Notes under the pieces: generated by a model
What the model was told of the DNA's origin: nothing
Database searches by the model: none
Seen by the model: only the letters and a program-made list of their open reading frames with translations
Program-made: the position numbers and the translations under genes
NCBI GenBank assembly: GCA_002420235.1
Contig: DIHQ01000166.1
Span: 1 to 32,541, forward strand
Origin: Flavobacteriales bacterium UBA5692
Lineage (GTDB): Bacteria; Bacteroidota; Bacteroidia; Flavobacteriales_D; Sanyastnellaceae
DNA length: 32,541 nucleotides
Direction of reading: 5' to 3'
Part shown: positions 1 to 8,171 of the stretch, one piece after another
Numbering within the stretch: the first letter of the stretch is position 1
How the letters are laid out: each line of letters opens with the position of its first letter

Positions 1-120
1 ATTGCCCCCCCTCCATTCAGAACAAGCATAACGAAGTAAGAATACGGACCTGTCAAGCCTTCGAATTCTCACAATCACAACAGACGCGGAATGTTCGAGC
101 ACCAGCCATGCAAAAATCAA
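1..120 (-). CDS. possible partial gene running off the left edge
   Basis: On the minus strand one frame is open from just after the stop of the nitronate monooxygenase-like gene to the window edge, about 40 codons. It could start at TTG (118-120) or GTG (100-102); there is no ATG in this frame. The translation begins with a hydrophobic stretch and then becomes Arg-rich, and I do not recognise it. The only support is the open frame and its place directly downstream in a tightly packed operon. It could equally be a non-coding 3' region. Confidence 0.18.
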   Translation of the reverse strand, partial: MIFAWLVLEHSASVVIVRIRRLDRSVFLLRYACSEWRGGN

Positions 121-122
121 AC

Positions 123-1076
123 TCACATCCAAGAGAAATGCGGGTCAGTCATACCATGAGTGAGGGCATTATAACCTTCGACCAAATCAGCAACCACTTG
201 ATCGGCGGGTTTCACCGTTTGAATGAGGCTGCTCACCTGCCCAATTTCGAGTTCCCCGTCTTCAAGGTCGCCTTCAAACATGCCCTTTTTAGCCCGACCT
301 CGTCCAAGTAAGGCCTTTAGTTCGTCTCTGGACCGTCCCTTGTTTTCTGCTTCTAAGACCTCGCGGGAAAAAGCATTTTCCAGCAGCCGAACTGGGGTCA
401 ACGCCTTCAAACTCAAACGTGTTGACCCTTCACCGGCGGCAACCACTTCGTCTTTAAACGCTTGATGAGCCGATGATTCCGGGGTAGCCACAAATCGACT
501 TCCAATTTGAACACCCTCAGCACCAAGAGAAAAAGCCGCCAAGATGGCACGGGCATCTCCAATGCCCCCGGCGGCGATTACAGGCACTTGCAGAGCGTCC
601 ACCACCGATGGAACTAAGCACAGCGTCGTTGTTTCTTCCCTGCCATTGTGACCCCCAGCCTCAAACCCCTCCGCCACCACGGCGTCCACGCCCGCGGATT
701 GTGCTTTAAGAGCAAATTTGACGCTGCTCACCACGTGGACCACGAGAATACCATGGGATTTCAGATGCGACGTCCATGTATTTGGATTGCCTGCGCTAGA
801 AAACACAATCGGCACACCCAATTCGATAATGGATGCCATATGCTCCTCAATCGACGGATACATTAAAGGCACATTAACCGCGAACGAACGATCCGTGGCA
901 GCTTTGCACTTCAAGATTTGATCGCGCAGCACTTCAGGGTACATCGAACCAGCGCCAATAATACCCAATCCCCCGGCGTTTGAAACGGAGCTAGCAAGTT
1001 CCCAGCCACTGCACCAAATCATTCCTGCTTGAACGATGGGATATTGAATTCCGAAAAGTTTCTTGATGCGATTCAT
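123..1076 (-). CDS. nitronate monooxygenase / FabK-like FMN-dependent TIM-barrel oxidoreductase
   Basis: This 317-residue protein belongs to the 2-nitropropane dioxygenase family, which includes class II nitronate monooxygenases (flavin-dependent oxidation of alkyl nitronates) and FabK enoyl-ACP reductases. Visible marks are the N-terminal P-I-V-Q-A-G-M strand (about 13-19), the AEGFEAGGHNG segment with the candidate catalytic His143, and the phosphate-binding AAGGIGD loop (168-174) followed by GAEGVQIGSRF. Length is normal for the family. The start codon overlaps the stop of the upstream glycosyltransferase as ATGA, so the two are probably translationally coupled. Sequence alone does not separate nitronate oxidation from FabK activity, and the operon partners do not favour either. 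The family call is firm, the substrate is not. Confidence 0.85.
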   Translation of the reverse strand: MNRIKKLFGIQYPIVQAGMIWCSGWELASSVSNAGGLGIIGAGSMYPEVLRDQILKCKAATDRSFAVNVPLMYPSIEEHMASIIELGVPIVFSSAGNPNTWTSHLKSHGILVVHVVSSVKFALKAQSAGVDAVVAEGFEAGGHNGREETTTLCLVPSVVDALQVPVIAAGGIGDARAILAAFSLGAEGVQIGSRFVATPESSAHQAFKDEVVAAGEGSTRLSLKALTPVRLLENAFSREVLEAENKGRSRDELKALLGRGRAKKGMFEGDLEDGELEIGQVSSLIQTVKPADQVVADLVEGYNALTHGMTDPHFSWM

Positions 1077-2203
1077 TCGTCGAGTAGCGACAAGTTAGCC
1101 CGTTCTGATTCGACGTTTTTAACACGATCGAAAAAATATTCCCTCGCCGCACTGGACATCGCTTCCCACTCCTCATGTTCCAACGTCAACGCCACACTCA
1201 AGCCCTCCTTCCATTTTTTTTCCTCCAGGGGCCAGTCCCATCCCACATTGTGTGCCGCAATTCCACGCCACGGAGTACGATCACTTATAATTACTGGGCA
1301 ACCGTGGGCCCATGCCTCAACGATGGAGTGGCCAAAATTTTCCTGGGTGGTCGGTGAAAGTAGATAATGAGCTGCATGAAAATATTGTCCCAGTTCGGAA
1401 TGCGGAATTCCCCCATGAAATACCACATTAACCGAAGGGTTTCGAACGGCTAAGTTGACCAATTCTTTCTGATACGCCGGGTCTTCTACAGGGCCTATGA
1501 AGTCAACTTTAATTGGCCGGGAACCTTCGGCTTCAAGAACAGCTTTCAATCCAAAGTGGAGATTTTTCATACGGTGAATTCGACCGATAACGACAACCTT
1601 CCAGCTTCCGGAATTGCGCAAAGGGTTTTCAGGTGGCGCCGGAGATGAAAGGTTTTGAGCAATGGCAACTTGTGCGCGAGGGAATGTAAGTCTTACCTCG
1701 CGGGCCTCTTGCTCAGAGGATGCATGCCACCGGACCCTGTCCATCCATCCCGTACTGCGAACCAGCGCGAGAAATAATCGCTTTTTAACGGACTTGACGG
1801 AAAGCGCCGCTGCGCCAAGCATACCCCTAGGTGCCACAACAACACAAATATTTGGTTGATGCTTCATCGCACCCAATGGCAACAGCGTGAAGCGTCTAGA
1901 AAACAAGCTGTTCAAATGGACCACCGCCGGTTGAATCTCATTCAAGATATCCAGCCATAAGGACCGACTGACAATCGAAGAATACCGTACCTGGATGACA
2001 CCTTCTCCTACCACAACTCTACTCCATTCATTGGTTTTGATTTCTCGAAGAGGCTCATCGTCTAAATCACGGTCACCCGTTACCACCCACACGTCATGCG
2101 TAATGGAAAGAAATGCCGCTAGGTTGTATGTGCTTCGAATAGGCCCTCCTGCCTTGAATGCAGGAGGAAACCAGTCGACCGCTATCAATACGCGCCTTTT
2201 CAA
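1073..2203 (-). CDS. GT4-family glycosyltransferase
   Basis: A 376-residue GT-B fold glycosyltransferase. The N-terminal domain has the glycine-rich acceptor-side loop (AGGPIRST, about 18-25). The C-terminal domain has GRIHRMKN (207-214), which matches the G-R-x-x-x-x-K-x donor-phosphate motif. ENFGHSIVE (288-296) is the E-x7-E motif that grips the nucleotide sugar in GT4 enzymes. No signal peptide or membrane span is visible, so it probably acts at the cytoplasmic face on a lipid- or protein-linked acceptor. It starts 1 bp after the asparagine synthase stop and overlaps the next gene by 4 bp. Pairing with an AsnB-like amidotransferase recalls surface-polysaccharide clusters, but no other polysaccharide genes are in view. 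Donor and acceptor are unknown. Confidence 0.88.
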   Translation of the reverse strand: MKRRVLIAVDWFPPAFKAGGPIRSTYNLAAFLSITHDVWVVTGDRDLDDEPLREIKTNEWSRVVVGEGVIQVRYSSIVSRSLWLDILNEIQPAVVHLNSLFSRRFTLLPLGAMKHQPNICVVVAPRGMLGAAALSVKSVKKRLFLALVRSTGWMDRVRWHASSEQEAREVRLTFPRAQVAIAQNLSSPAPPENPLRNSGSWKVVVIGRIHRMKNLHFGLKAVLEAEGSRPIKVDFIGPVEDPAYQKELVNLAVRNPSVNVVFHGGIPHSELGQYFHAAHYLLSPTTQENFGHSIVEAWAHGCPVIISDRTPWRGIAAHNVGWDWPLEEKKWKEGLSVALTLEHEEWEAMSSAAREYFFDRVKNVESERANLSLLDE

Positions 2204-2204
2204 C

Positions 2205-4091
2205 TTAGGTAATTCTATTTTTCTTAAACCAATGTCCGAGCACCACTAACGACCAAACCCGTGAAAACGGCCAACGCCGACTTCCCTGAACGAATGCATC
2301 CCAAATGGAACTTATCTCTGCCGCTGCAAAGACATTAATTTCTGACAATGCCTCCAGCCCTTCCTCACACATGGGCTTCAGCGAGTTGCGCATCCACAAT
2401 TCCCAAGGCAATGTGAAGCCCATCTTGGGACGATCAATGACCTCCCGAGGCAACAAATCAGGGAAGGCATCTGTAAGTAATTGCTTTGGCGTATGCGGCC
2501 ATTTGTTTTCATCGGATACCGACAATACTGCGGCGACTACATCGTGATCTAGGAAGGGAACGCGCACCTCTAGTGCATGGGCCATAGACATTTGGTCCGC
2601 ATCGCGCAACAAAGTATTCTGCATGTATGTCCCTAATTCCGCAACACTCACTTGACCCAGCATCGGTAATTTTTCGCCATGACTTTTAGCTCCCAATTCC
2701 TCTAGCAATTGATTGTAGACTGCATTGGGATAAACCGCCAGGTGCGGTGCCAACCGACGGATGTCCGGCTCTAAAAAAGCTTGTCGCGACAGTGGATAAG
2801 TATGCAGCAGGTCGAAATAATCTCCGGCCAATGCCGCAGCCTTTTTGTAGGCGGCAATGTCATTTTTGTACGCCGCATAAACACCCCCAATAAGTTTGCG
2901 GAGCCCTTTCGGCCAAGAACCTAACCACCGCTGATCCCATAACAATTTCGTTCTTTGAAACACCGGGTAGCCCGCGAAGAGCTCGTCGCCGCCTAAACCA
3001 CTCAACGCAACTGTAATTCCGGCAGACTTCGTTGCCTCGCTAATCACGTAGGAATTAAGGCCGTCTCCGCTGGGGTGATCCATTGCGTCCAACGCATCCG
3101 GAACGGCCTGGAGAAAGTTGTCTGGGGTTAATCGGATTTCGTGGTGGTCAGTATCAAACCGCTCCGCAATCATCCGCGAATAATAACTTTCATCAAACTT
3201 ACCCTCATTAAAAATCACACTAAACGTTGCAGTTCGGTGTTCAGTTGCTTGTTTCATCAAGCCGACAATGACGCTTGAATCAATCCCCCCAGACAAAAAA
3301 GCCCCCAAGGGAACGTCTGAACGCAAGCGCAATTCCACAGATCGAGAAAGCACCTCGCGAATTCGCTTCAACTCATCCTCTCGCGATCGATTCTGTGGCT
3401 TTGCCGCTGCTGCAGGGTCCCACCAGCGGCCTATTTCAGTCTCTTCACCTTCAAGTCGCATCCAATGGCCAGCGGGCAGCATACTCACCCCTGCTAAAAT
3501 GGTGCGTGGCGAATGAACCGTTTGATACCGGAGGTAATCTGCTAAACCAGCAGGATCATGTTTTCGCTCCAACCAATCCGAGGCCAACAAACTACGCACC
3601 TCACTGGAAAACAGAACCATGTTGTCGATGTGTGCGTAATACAGTGGCTTGATGCCCATGCGGTCCCGCACCAACGTCAACTCTCTGCGAGCTTGATTCC
3701 AGTATGCAAACGAAAACATCCCATTGAATTCAGGCAGCGCAGCACGCCCCCAAACTTGCATCGCCGCCAAAGCAACCTCGGTATCACTATCGGTTTGAAA
3801 TGCATATTCGCCGCTAAGTTGAGGCCGCAATTCACGGTAATTGTAAATCTCCCCGTTGAAGACCATAACGTCCCCTGTTGCGCTGTCAATGAAAGGCTGA
3901 TTCGAGGCTTCGCGTCTATCGATTATGCTCAGCCGTCGATGGCCCAAAACCACTTCGTCATCATCCATCCAAACACCATGTGCGTCAGGGCCTCGGTGCG
4001 AAATAGCTTCAACCATGCGGCCTACAGCACCGCAGGCCTCTGGGAATCTCGACCGATCACTGATGCCATATACTCCTGCGATTCCGCACAT
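2205..4091 (-). CDS. asnB: asparagine synthase (glutamine-hydrolysing), AsnB type
   Basis: A 628-residue two-domain amidotransferase. The N-terminal class II glutaminase starts MCGIAGVYG, with Cys2 as the nucleophile after Met removal, and carries SHRGPD (31-36), FNGEIYNY (78-85) and the substrate-binding DSDTE (101-105). The C-terminal synthetase domain has the ATP pyrophosphatase loop SGGIDSS (267-273) and a later GLGGDELFAGYP segment. In well-studied members it makes asparagine from aspartate, ATP and glutamine. Many Bacteroidota carry paralogues in polysaccharide clusters that amidate sugars or other acids. The neighbouring GT4 gene (1 bp away) makes that a real alternative here. It lies 3 bp downstream of thiL, so co-transcription is likely. 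Family is certain, acceptor less so. Confidence 0.93.
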   Translation of the reverse strand: MCGIAGVYGISDRSRFPEACGAVGRMVEAISHRGPDAHGVWMDDDEVVLGHRRLSIIDRREASNQPFIDSATGDVMVFNGEIYNYRELRPQLSGEYAFQTDSDTEVALAAMQVWGRAALPEFNGMFSFAYWNQARRELTLVRDRMGIKPLYYAHIDNMVLFSSEVRSLLASDWLERKHDPAGLADYLRYQTVHSPRTILAGVSMLPAGHWMRLEGEETEIGRWWDPAAAAKPQNRSREDELKRIREVLSRSVELRLRSDVPLGAFLSGGIDSSVIVGLMKQATEHRTATFSVIFNEGKFDESYYSRMIAERFDTDHHEIRLTPDNFLQAVPDALDAMDHPSGDGLNSYVISEATKSAGITVALSGLGGDELFAGYPVFQRTKLLWDQRWLGSWPKGLRKLIGGVYAAYKNDIAAYKKAAALAGDYFDLLHTYPLSRQAFLEPDIRRLAPHLAVYPNAVYNQLLEELGAKSHGEKLPMLGQVSVAELGTYMQNTLLRDADQMSMAHALEVRVPFLDHDVVAAVLSVSDENKWPHTPKQLLTDAFPDLLPREVIDRPKMGFTLPWELWMRNSLKPMCEEGLEALSEINVFAAAEISSIWDAFVQGSRRWPFSRVWSLVVLGHWFKKNRIT

Positions 4092-4094
4092 GTC

Positions 4095-5144
4095 TTAAGA
4101 CTCCTCACCTTGATTTGAGCGTTGCATGTTGTCCCAACCTTGAGCTTTTAATGGGGTTTCTATTCCATTTTTGGTGACCAAGGTCTTCTTCTCAGCTTCC
4201 TCGAGCATGTGGCCGATGATGGACAGCTTTGGGTGGTTACGAACCTTCTCGTAATCTTCTTGGGAAATCGTGAAAAGCAACTCATAATCTTCGCCTCCAC
4301 TTAGCATGCACATCGTCGGGTCAAGATTGAAGTCACGAGCCACTTTGTACGTATGGTCGTCAATGGGTAGTTTATCCTCATACAATTTGGCGCCTAACCC
4401 CGAAGACGTGCAAAGGTGGAAGACCTCCGATGCCAACCCGTCTGAAATGTCAATCATGGATGTGGGCTTGAGGCCGATTTCGGCCAATTCTCGAATAATA
4501 TCGATGCGGGCTTCGGGCTTCAGTTGGCGTTCCAGGATACCTTCATGTCCGGACAAATCAGGCTGGGCGGTTGGCGCGGATTCAAAAACAACCTTCTCAC
4601 GTTCCAGCACCTGCAATCCCATGTACGCGCCGCCCAATTCACCTGTAACCACCAGCAAATCTCCCGCCTTGGCGCCTGAGCGTGAAACGGCTTGATCCGA
4701 ATCCACCAGTCCCAAAGCCGTGACAGTAATCATCAATCCCGACGTAGAAGACGATGTGTCACCCCCTACCAAATCCACACCGTAAACCGCGCATGCTTTG
4801 TGCACGCCCGTGTAAAGTTCGTCGAGCGCTTCTACCGAAAAGCGACTGCTTACTGCTATGGAAACGGTGACTTGTGTTGGCAGCGCGTTCATGGCACAAA
4901 CGTCAGATAGGTTAACGGCAATTGCCTTATAGCCAAGGTGCTTCAAGGGCGCATATGACAGGTCAAAATGAACCCCCTCAACCAACATGTCCGTGCTGAC
5001 CACAACCCGCTTGCCATCCGGGTTAATTACAGCCGCATCATCCCCGATGCCCATTAAAGAAGAAGGTTGTCGGAGGACCGTTTGCTTCGTCAGACGACGA
5101 ATTAGCCCGAACTCACCAAGTGACTCAATTTCCGTGCGTTGCAT
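4095..5144 (-). CDS. thiL: thiamine-monophosphate kinase
   Basis: A 349-residue ThiL, which phosphorylates thiamine monophosphate to the cofactor thiamine pyrophosphate with ATP. The metal- and substrate-binding motifs appear in family order: GIGDDAAV (32-39), STDMLVEGVHF (50-60), NLSDVCAMNA (78-87), VGGDTSSS, and later DISDGLASE and LSGGEDYELLF. The N-terminal GEFGLIRRLTK is also characteristic. The length fits the slightly longer Bacteroidota form. It follows the FKBP gene by 32 bp and precedes asnB by 3 bp, so it is probably in one transcript. No TPP riboswitch-like leader is recognisable upstream, and no other thiamine genes are in view. Confidence 0.95.
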   Translation of the reverse strand: MQRTEIESLGEFGLIRRLTKQTVLRQPSSLMGIGDDAAVINPDGKRVVVSTDMLVEGVHFDLSYAPLKHLGYKAIAVNLSDVCAMNALPTQVTVSIAVSSRFSVEALDELYTGVHKACAVYGVDLVGGDTSSSTSGLMITVTALGLVDSDQAVSRSGAKAGDLLVVTGELGGAYMGLQVLEREKVVFESAPTAQPDLSGHEGILERQLKPEARIDIIRELAEIGLKPTSMIDISDGLASEVFHLCTSSGLGAKLYEDKLPIDDHTYKVARDFNLDPTMCMLSGGEDYELLFTISQEDYEKVRNHPKLSIIGHMLEEAEKKTLVTKNGIETPLKAQGWDNMQRSNQGEES

Positions 5145-5176
5145 GCCTCAAAGGTACCGCCGAATACTTTTTCTGG

Positions 5177-5650
5177 TCAACGAGATGGAGGCGCATCCAA
5201 GACCCGCAAGACCTCTCCGACAAAATGCAGCGCCAAGCCAGCAAACGGATGATTGAAGTCCACCACAACGGAATTCAAACGAACCTCAGCTACAATGCCG
5301 ATTACTTCCTCTCCATCTTCAGTTTGCATTGGCACAACCTCACCAACTTCCAACACACTCTCGTCCAATTCCCCGTCCACAATGAACGCAGATTTGGGTA
5401 CTTCTACATATGCCTCTAAATCCTCCTCGCCGTAGGCATCTTCTACCGTGAGCTTAAAGTCAAAAGAGTCACCCTGCTTCAAACCAACCAATGCCTCCTC
5501 AAACGCAGGCAACACCTGCGCTTCTCCCGCCATGAATCCAAATGGTTCATCCGCGGGGCAGATTTCAAGCTCCTCAGCGCCTGCGCTAGCTTCACGCAAT
5601 ATGTAACTGATCTCAACAAATTTTCCGGGTTGAATGGACGTGTTGTTCAT
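5177..5650 (-). CDS. slyD: SlyD-type FKBP peptidyl-prolyl cis-trans isomerase
   Basis: A 157-residue FKBP-type isomerase/chaperone. The FKBP half includes VEISYILRE (12-20), FGFMAGEAQVLPAFEEAL (37-54) and EDAYG (70-74). The insert-in-flap chaperone domain follows (about 75-128), and the chain returns to the FKBP fold at VDFNHPFAG (130-138). This domain order is that of SlyD. The His-rich metal-binding tail of E. coli SlyD is missing; the protein ends shortly after the fold, so a role in nickel handling is not supported. A start at 5698 is possible, but it would add 16 unrelated residues and overlap the divergent M1 peptidase gene. The Met at 5650 matches the family N-terminus and leaves a 35-bp divergent spacer. 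It is probably cytoplasmic, since no signal peptide is visible. Confidence 0.9.
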   Translation of the reverse strand: MNNTSIQPGKFVEISYILREASAGAEELEICPADEPFGFMAGEAQVLPAFEEALVGLKQGDSFDFKLTVEDAYGEEDLEAYVEVPKSAFIVDGELDESVLEVGEVVPMQTEDGEEVIGIVAEVRLNSVVVDFNHPFAGLALHFVGEVLRVLDAPPSR

Positions 5651-5685
5651 GCCACGAAAGTAGGCGCTTGATGTAAATTGGCGGT

Positions 5686-8166
5686 ATGCAGATCTCACAT
5701 ATTATGCGAATCACCGGGCTGGGCTTGTCAACCCTATTGCTCGTCCTTCCTTCCTTATCCCAAGAATCCGCCCAACGCCATTTACGCAAGCCACGTGTGT
5801 TCAACCCTGTGCGATGCCATCATTACAGCCTGCTGGCCGATGAACGCCAAAATGTCGAGCCCACCCCAGCCCCGCGCTGGATGATGAATTATGATATGGA
5901 GCCTTCCATAGCGCGCAGTGACTCATTCGACGTTCACGCGTATGAATTGACCTTGGATGTCACCAATTACAGCTACCAGCTAGTGGACGCCCATGCCAAT
6001 ATCGAATTGGAGGCAATCAATTCAAATGCCTCAGACCTGTGGTTTGATCTCGTGGAGTTATCCGTCGATAGCATCCACATCGATGGCGATGCCGTCGCCT
6101 TTGAACAAGGTCAATCAGAAGTACATGTTGAAGCTCCTGAGGGGGGTTGGTCTACCGGCCAAGTATATGCAATTGACTTCTGGTACAAGGGATCCCCCTA
6201 TCAAGACCCGTACTGGGGCGGCTTCTATTTTGTGAGCGATTACATCTACAATTTGGGTATCGGATTGACCACCATCCCGCCAAATTTTGGAAAGGTATGG
6301 TACCCTTGTTTTGACAATTTTGTTGAACGTGCGACCTACACCTACCACGTAACCAGCGCCGGCGGACGTACAGCCAATTGCCAAGGCCAATTCATCGGGG
6401 AAGAAGTCTTGGCCGGCGACACCATTAGGCGCAGTTTCGAGTTGACCCACCCAATCACAACACATCAATCCGCAATTGCCGTAGCCCCTTATGTAGACTC
6501 GAATTACGTGCATACTGGTGCTTATGGCGATATTCCAATCCGCCTAACCGGCAAACCCGAGCACATCGGACCAATGGTCACAAAGTTCCAAGAGTTGGGT
6601 TTTGCCATCGATGCCTTGGAGTATTGGTGGGGACCCTATGCTTGGGAACGCGTCGGCTACGTTTTGACCACCGATGGCGCCTTAGAAATACCCACTAACA
6701 TTGCCTACCCGCAATTCATGGTGGGCGAAGGACTCGTTGCAAATGGCGACCTAATCAGCCACGAACTTGGGCATCAATGGTGGGGAAATATTGTCGCGCC
6801 GCGTATCCATAACCACATGTGGCTGAAAGAAGGCCCAGCGGAGTATAGCTCCCATTTGTTTGTAGAGTGGAAAGACGGCGAGGAAGCCTTCATAGATGTC
6901 GTCAAAGACAATCAGCTTTTTGTTTTGGAGGAATGCCACATCCAAGACAATGGGTTTCATCCACTCTCTCCCATGCCCGACGAAGAAATCTATGGCCGCC
7001 ACACTTATTACAAGGGCGCTTCAATAGTACACAACTTGCGTGCATACCTCGGTGATGATTTGTTCCGGTCAGGAATGCAGTCCGTACTAGCCGAGCTGTA
7101 TGATAGCCATATGGATGCTGCTCAGTTCGAAGTCATCTTGGGGCAAGTCACCGGCGTGGACATGACGCCGTGGTTTGAAGCCCACGTGTTTCAACCGGGA
7201 TTCTCAACGTGGATGTTAGATTCTGCCGTTTCTGCTGGGTCACAGCAATCCACATTACACCTGCAGCAAAAGCTTCGTGCTTGCGATAACTACCATATGT
7301 CTGAACCACTGGACGTTGCTGTTTGGGACGCTGATTGGAACCAGTACGAAACCGAAATAATCGCCAGCGGACAGTTTGATGAAATCACCATTGAACACCC
7401 TGGTATTGATGAGCCTGCGCTCATTGCACTAAACCCGAACGGTCGCTTGAACCAAGGCCGGATGGATTTTATGTACACGATTAATGAAACTGAAGGCATT
7501 CAGAACCTCCCATGGGTGCAGATGCGGGTGGGATGCGACGCGATACCAGAAGGAGACTCGGCTTTAGTCCGCGTGGAGCACCATTGGGCCTCACCGGATC
7601 AAGGGCCTGTAGAGCCTTACTTGGAGCAGCTTAGCACAACGCACTTTTGGGTAGTCGATGGCATTTGGCCAGAAGGGTTGCTACTGGATGCACGGATTCA
7701 GTACTATGGCAATGACGCCGACGCTCTGGATTATGAGCTTTACGGCAACACCGAAGCGAATGCTTTCCTCGCTTGGCGACCCGACTCAAGTGTGCCCTGG
7801 CAAGAGTGCGAATCCTACGAATGGCAGCCGGGGTCACTTTCAAACGGCGCTGGGTTATTCCGAGTTTTAAATCTAAAAAAGGGGCAGTACGCATTTGCCA
7901 AAGGAGACGTCTCAGTGGGTTTGGAAACAATAACTGAAACCGCCCGCGTATCCGCATGGCCCAACCCCTTCACTGCGCAACTCACAGTTACAAGCAAAAC
8001 TGAAATACAACGTTTGAATATTTGGAACACCGGTGGAAACCTCATCGCATCGGTGCGCCCTCCGGCGGGAACTACCCTGTGGGAGTTCGACTCTTCGAAA
8101 TGGAGCCCCGGATCATACGTTATTAAGGTAAACGGCAACCCCGGACAGACCGTCATTATGAAATAA
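5686..8166 (+). CDS. secreted M1-family metallopeptidase with T9SS C-terminal sorting domain
   Basis: An 826-residue zinc metallopeptidase. A signal peptide covers roughly residues 1-26 (a start at 5704 would also leave a good one). The gluzincin zinc site is HELGH (359-363) with Glu382 exactly 18 residues after the second His, in WLKEGPAEY. Tyr441/442 in the Y-Y-K-G-A segment is the likely transition-state tyrosine. The exopeptidase G-x-M-E-N motif appears only as GALEI around Glu334: the Glu is kept, the Asn is lost. The C-terminal 70 residues (from about 755) start SAWPNPF and have the beta-rich T9SS type A pattern, ending G-S-Y-V-I-K-V, so the protein is probably exported and cell-surface attached or released. 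M1 enzymes remove N-terminal amino acids from peptides, fitting extracellular protein degradation. It diverges from slyD with a 35-bp spacer. Confidence 0.92.
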   Translation: MQISHIMRITGLGLSTLLLVLPSLSQESAQRHLRKPRVFNPVRCHHYSLLADERQNVEPTPAPRWMMNYDMEPSIARSDSFDVHAYELTLDVTNYSYQLVDAHANIELEAINSNASDLWFDLVELSVDSIHIDGDAVAFEQGQSEVHVEAPEGGWSTGQVYAIDFWYKGSPYQDPYWGGFYFVSDYIYNLGIGLTTIPPNFGKVWYPCFDNFVERATYTYHVTSAGGRTANCQGQFIGEEVLAGDTIRRSFELTHPITTHQSAIAVAPYVDSNYVHTGAYGDIPIRLTGKPEHIGPMVTKFQELGFAIDALEYWWGPYAWERVGYVLTTDGALEIPTNIAYPQFMVGEGLVANGDLISHELGHQWWGNIVAPRIHNHMWLKEGPAEYSSHLFVEWKDGEEAFIDVVKDNQLFVLEECHIQDNGFHPLSPMPDEEIYGRHTYYKGASIVHNLRAYLGDDLFRSGMQSVLAELYDSHMDAAQFEVILGQVTGVDMTPWFEAHVFQPGFSTWMLDSAVSAGSQQSTLHLQQKLRACDNYHMSEPLDVAVWDADWNQYETEIIASGQFDEITIEHPGIDEPALIALNPNGRLNQGRMDFMYTINETEGIQNLPWVQMRVGCDAIPEGDSALVRVEHHWASPDQGPVEPYLEQLSTTHFWVVDGIWPEGLLLDARIQYYGNDADALDYELYGNTEANAFLAWRPDSSVPWQECESYEWQPGSLSNGAGLFRVLNLKKGQYAFAKGDVSVGLETITETARVSAWPNPFTAQLTVTSKTEIQRLNIWNTGGNLIASVRPPAGTTLWEFDSSKWSPGSYVIKVNGNPGQTVIMK

Positions 8167-8171
8167 TTACG
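8151..8171. other. imperfect palindrome across two abutting stop codons
   Basis: CGTCATTAT and ATAATTACG flank a GAA loop and pair at 8 of 9 positions. The centre lies at the junction where the M1 peptidase stop (8164-8166) meets the stop of the convergent lipoprotein gene (8167-8169). There is no T-run on either side, so it is not a classical intrinsic terminator. It may act as a weak bidirectional 3' structure, or arise by chance from back-to-back TAA codons. Confidence 0.3.

Noticed and set aside
3558..4118. 186-codon plus-strand open frame
   Set aside because: It is antisense to the conserved glutaminase domain of the asparagine synthase.
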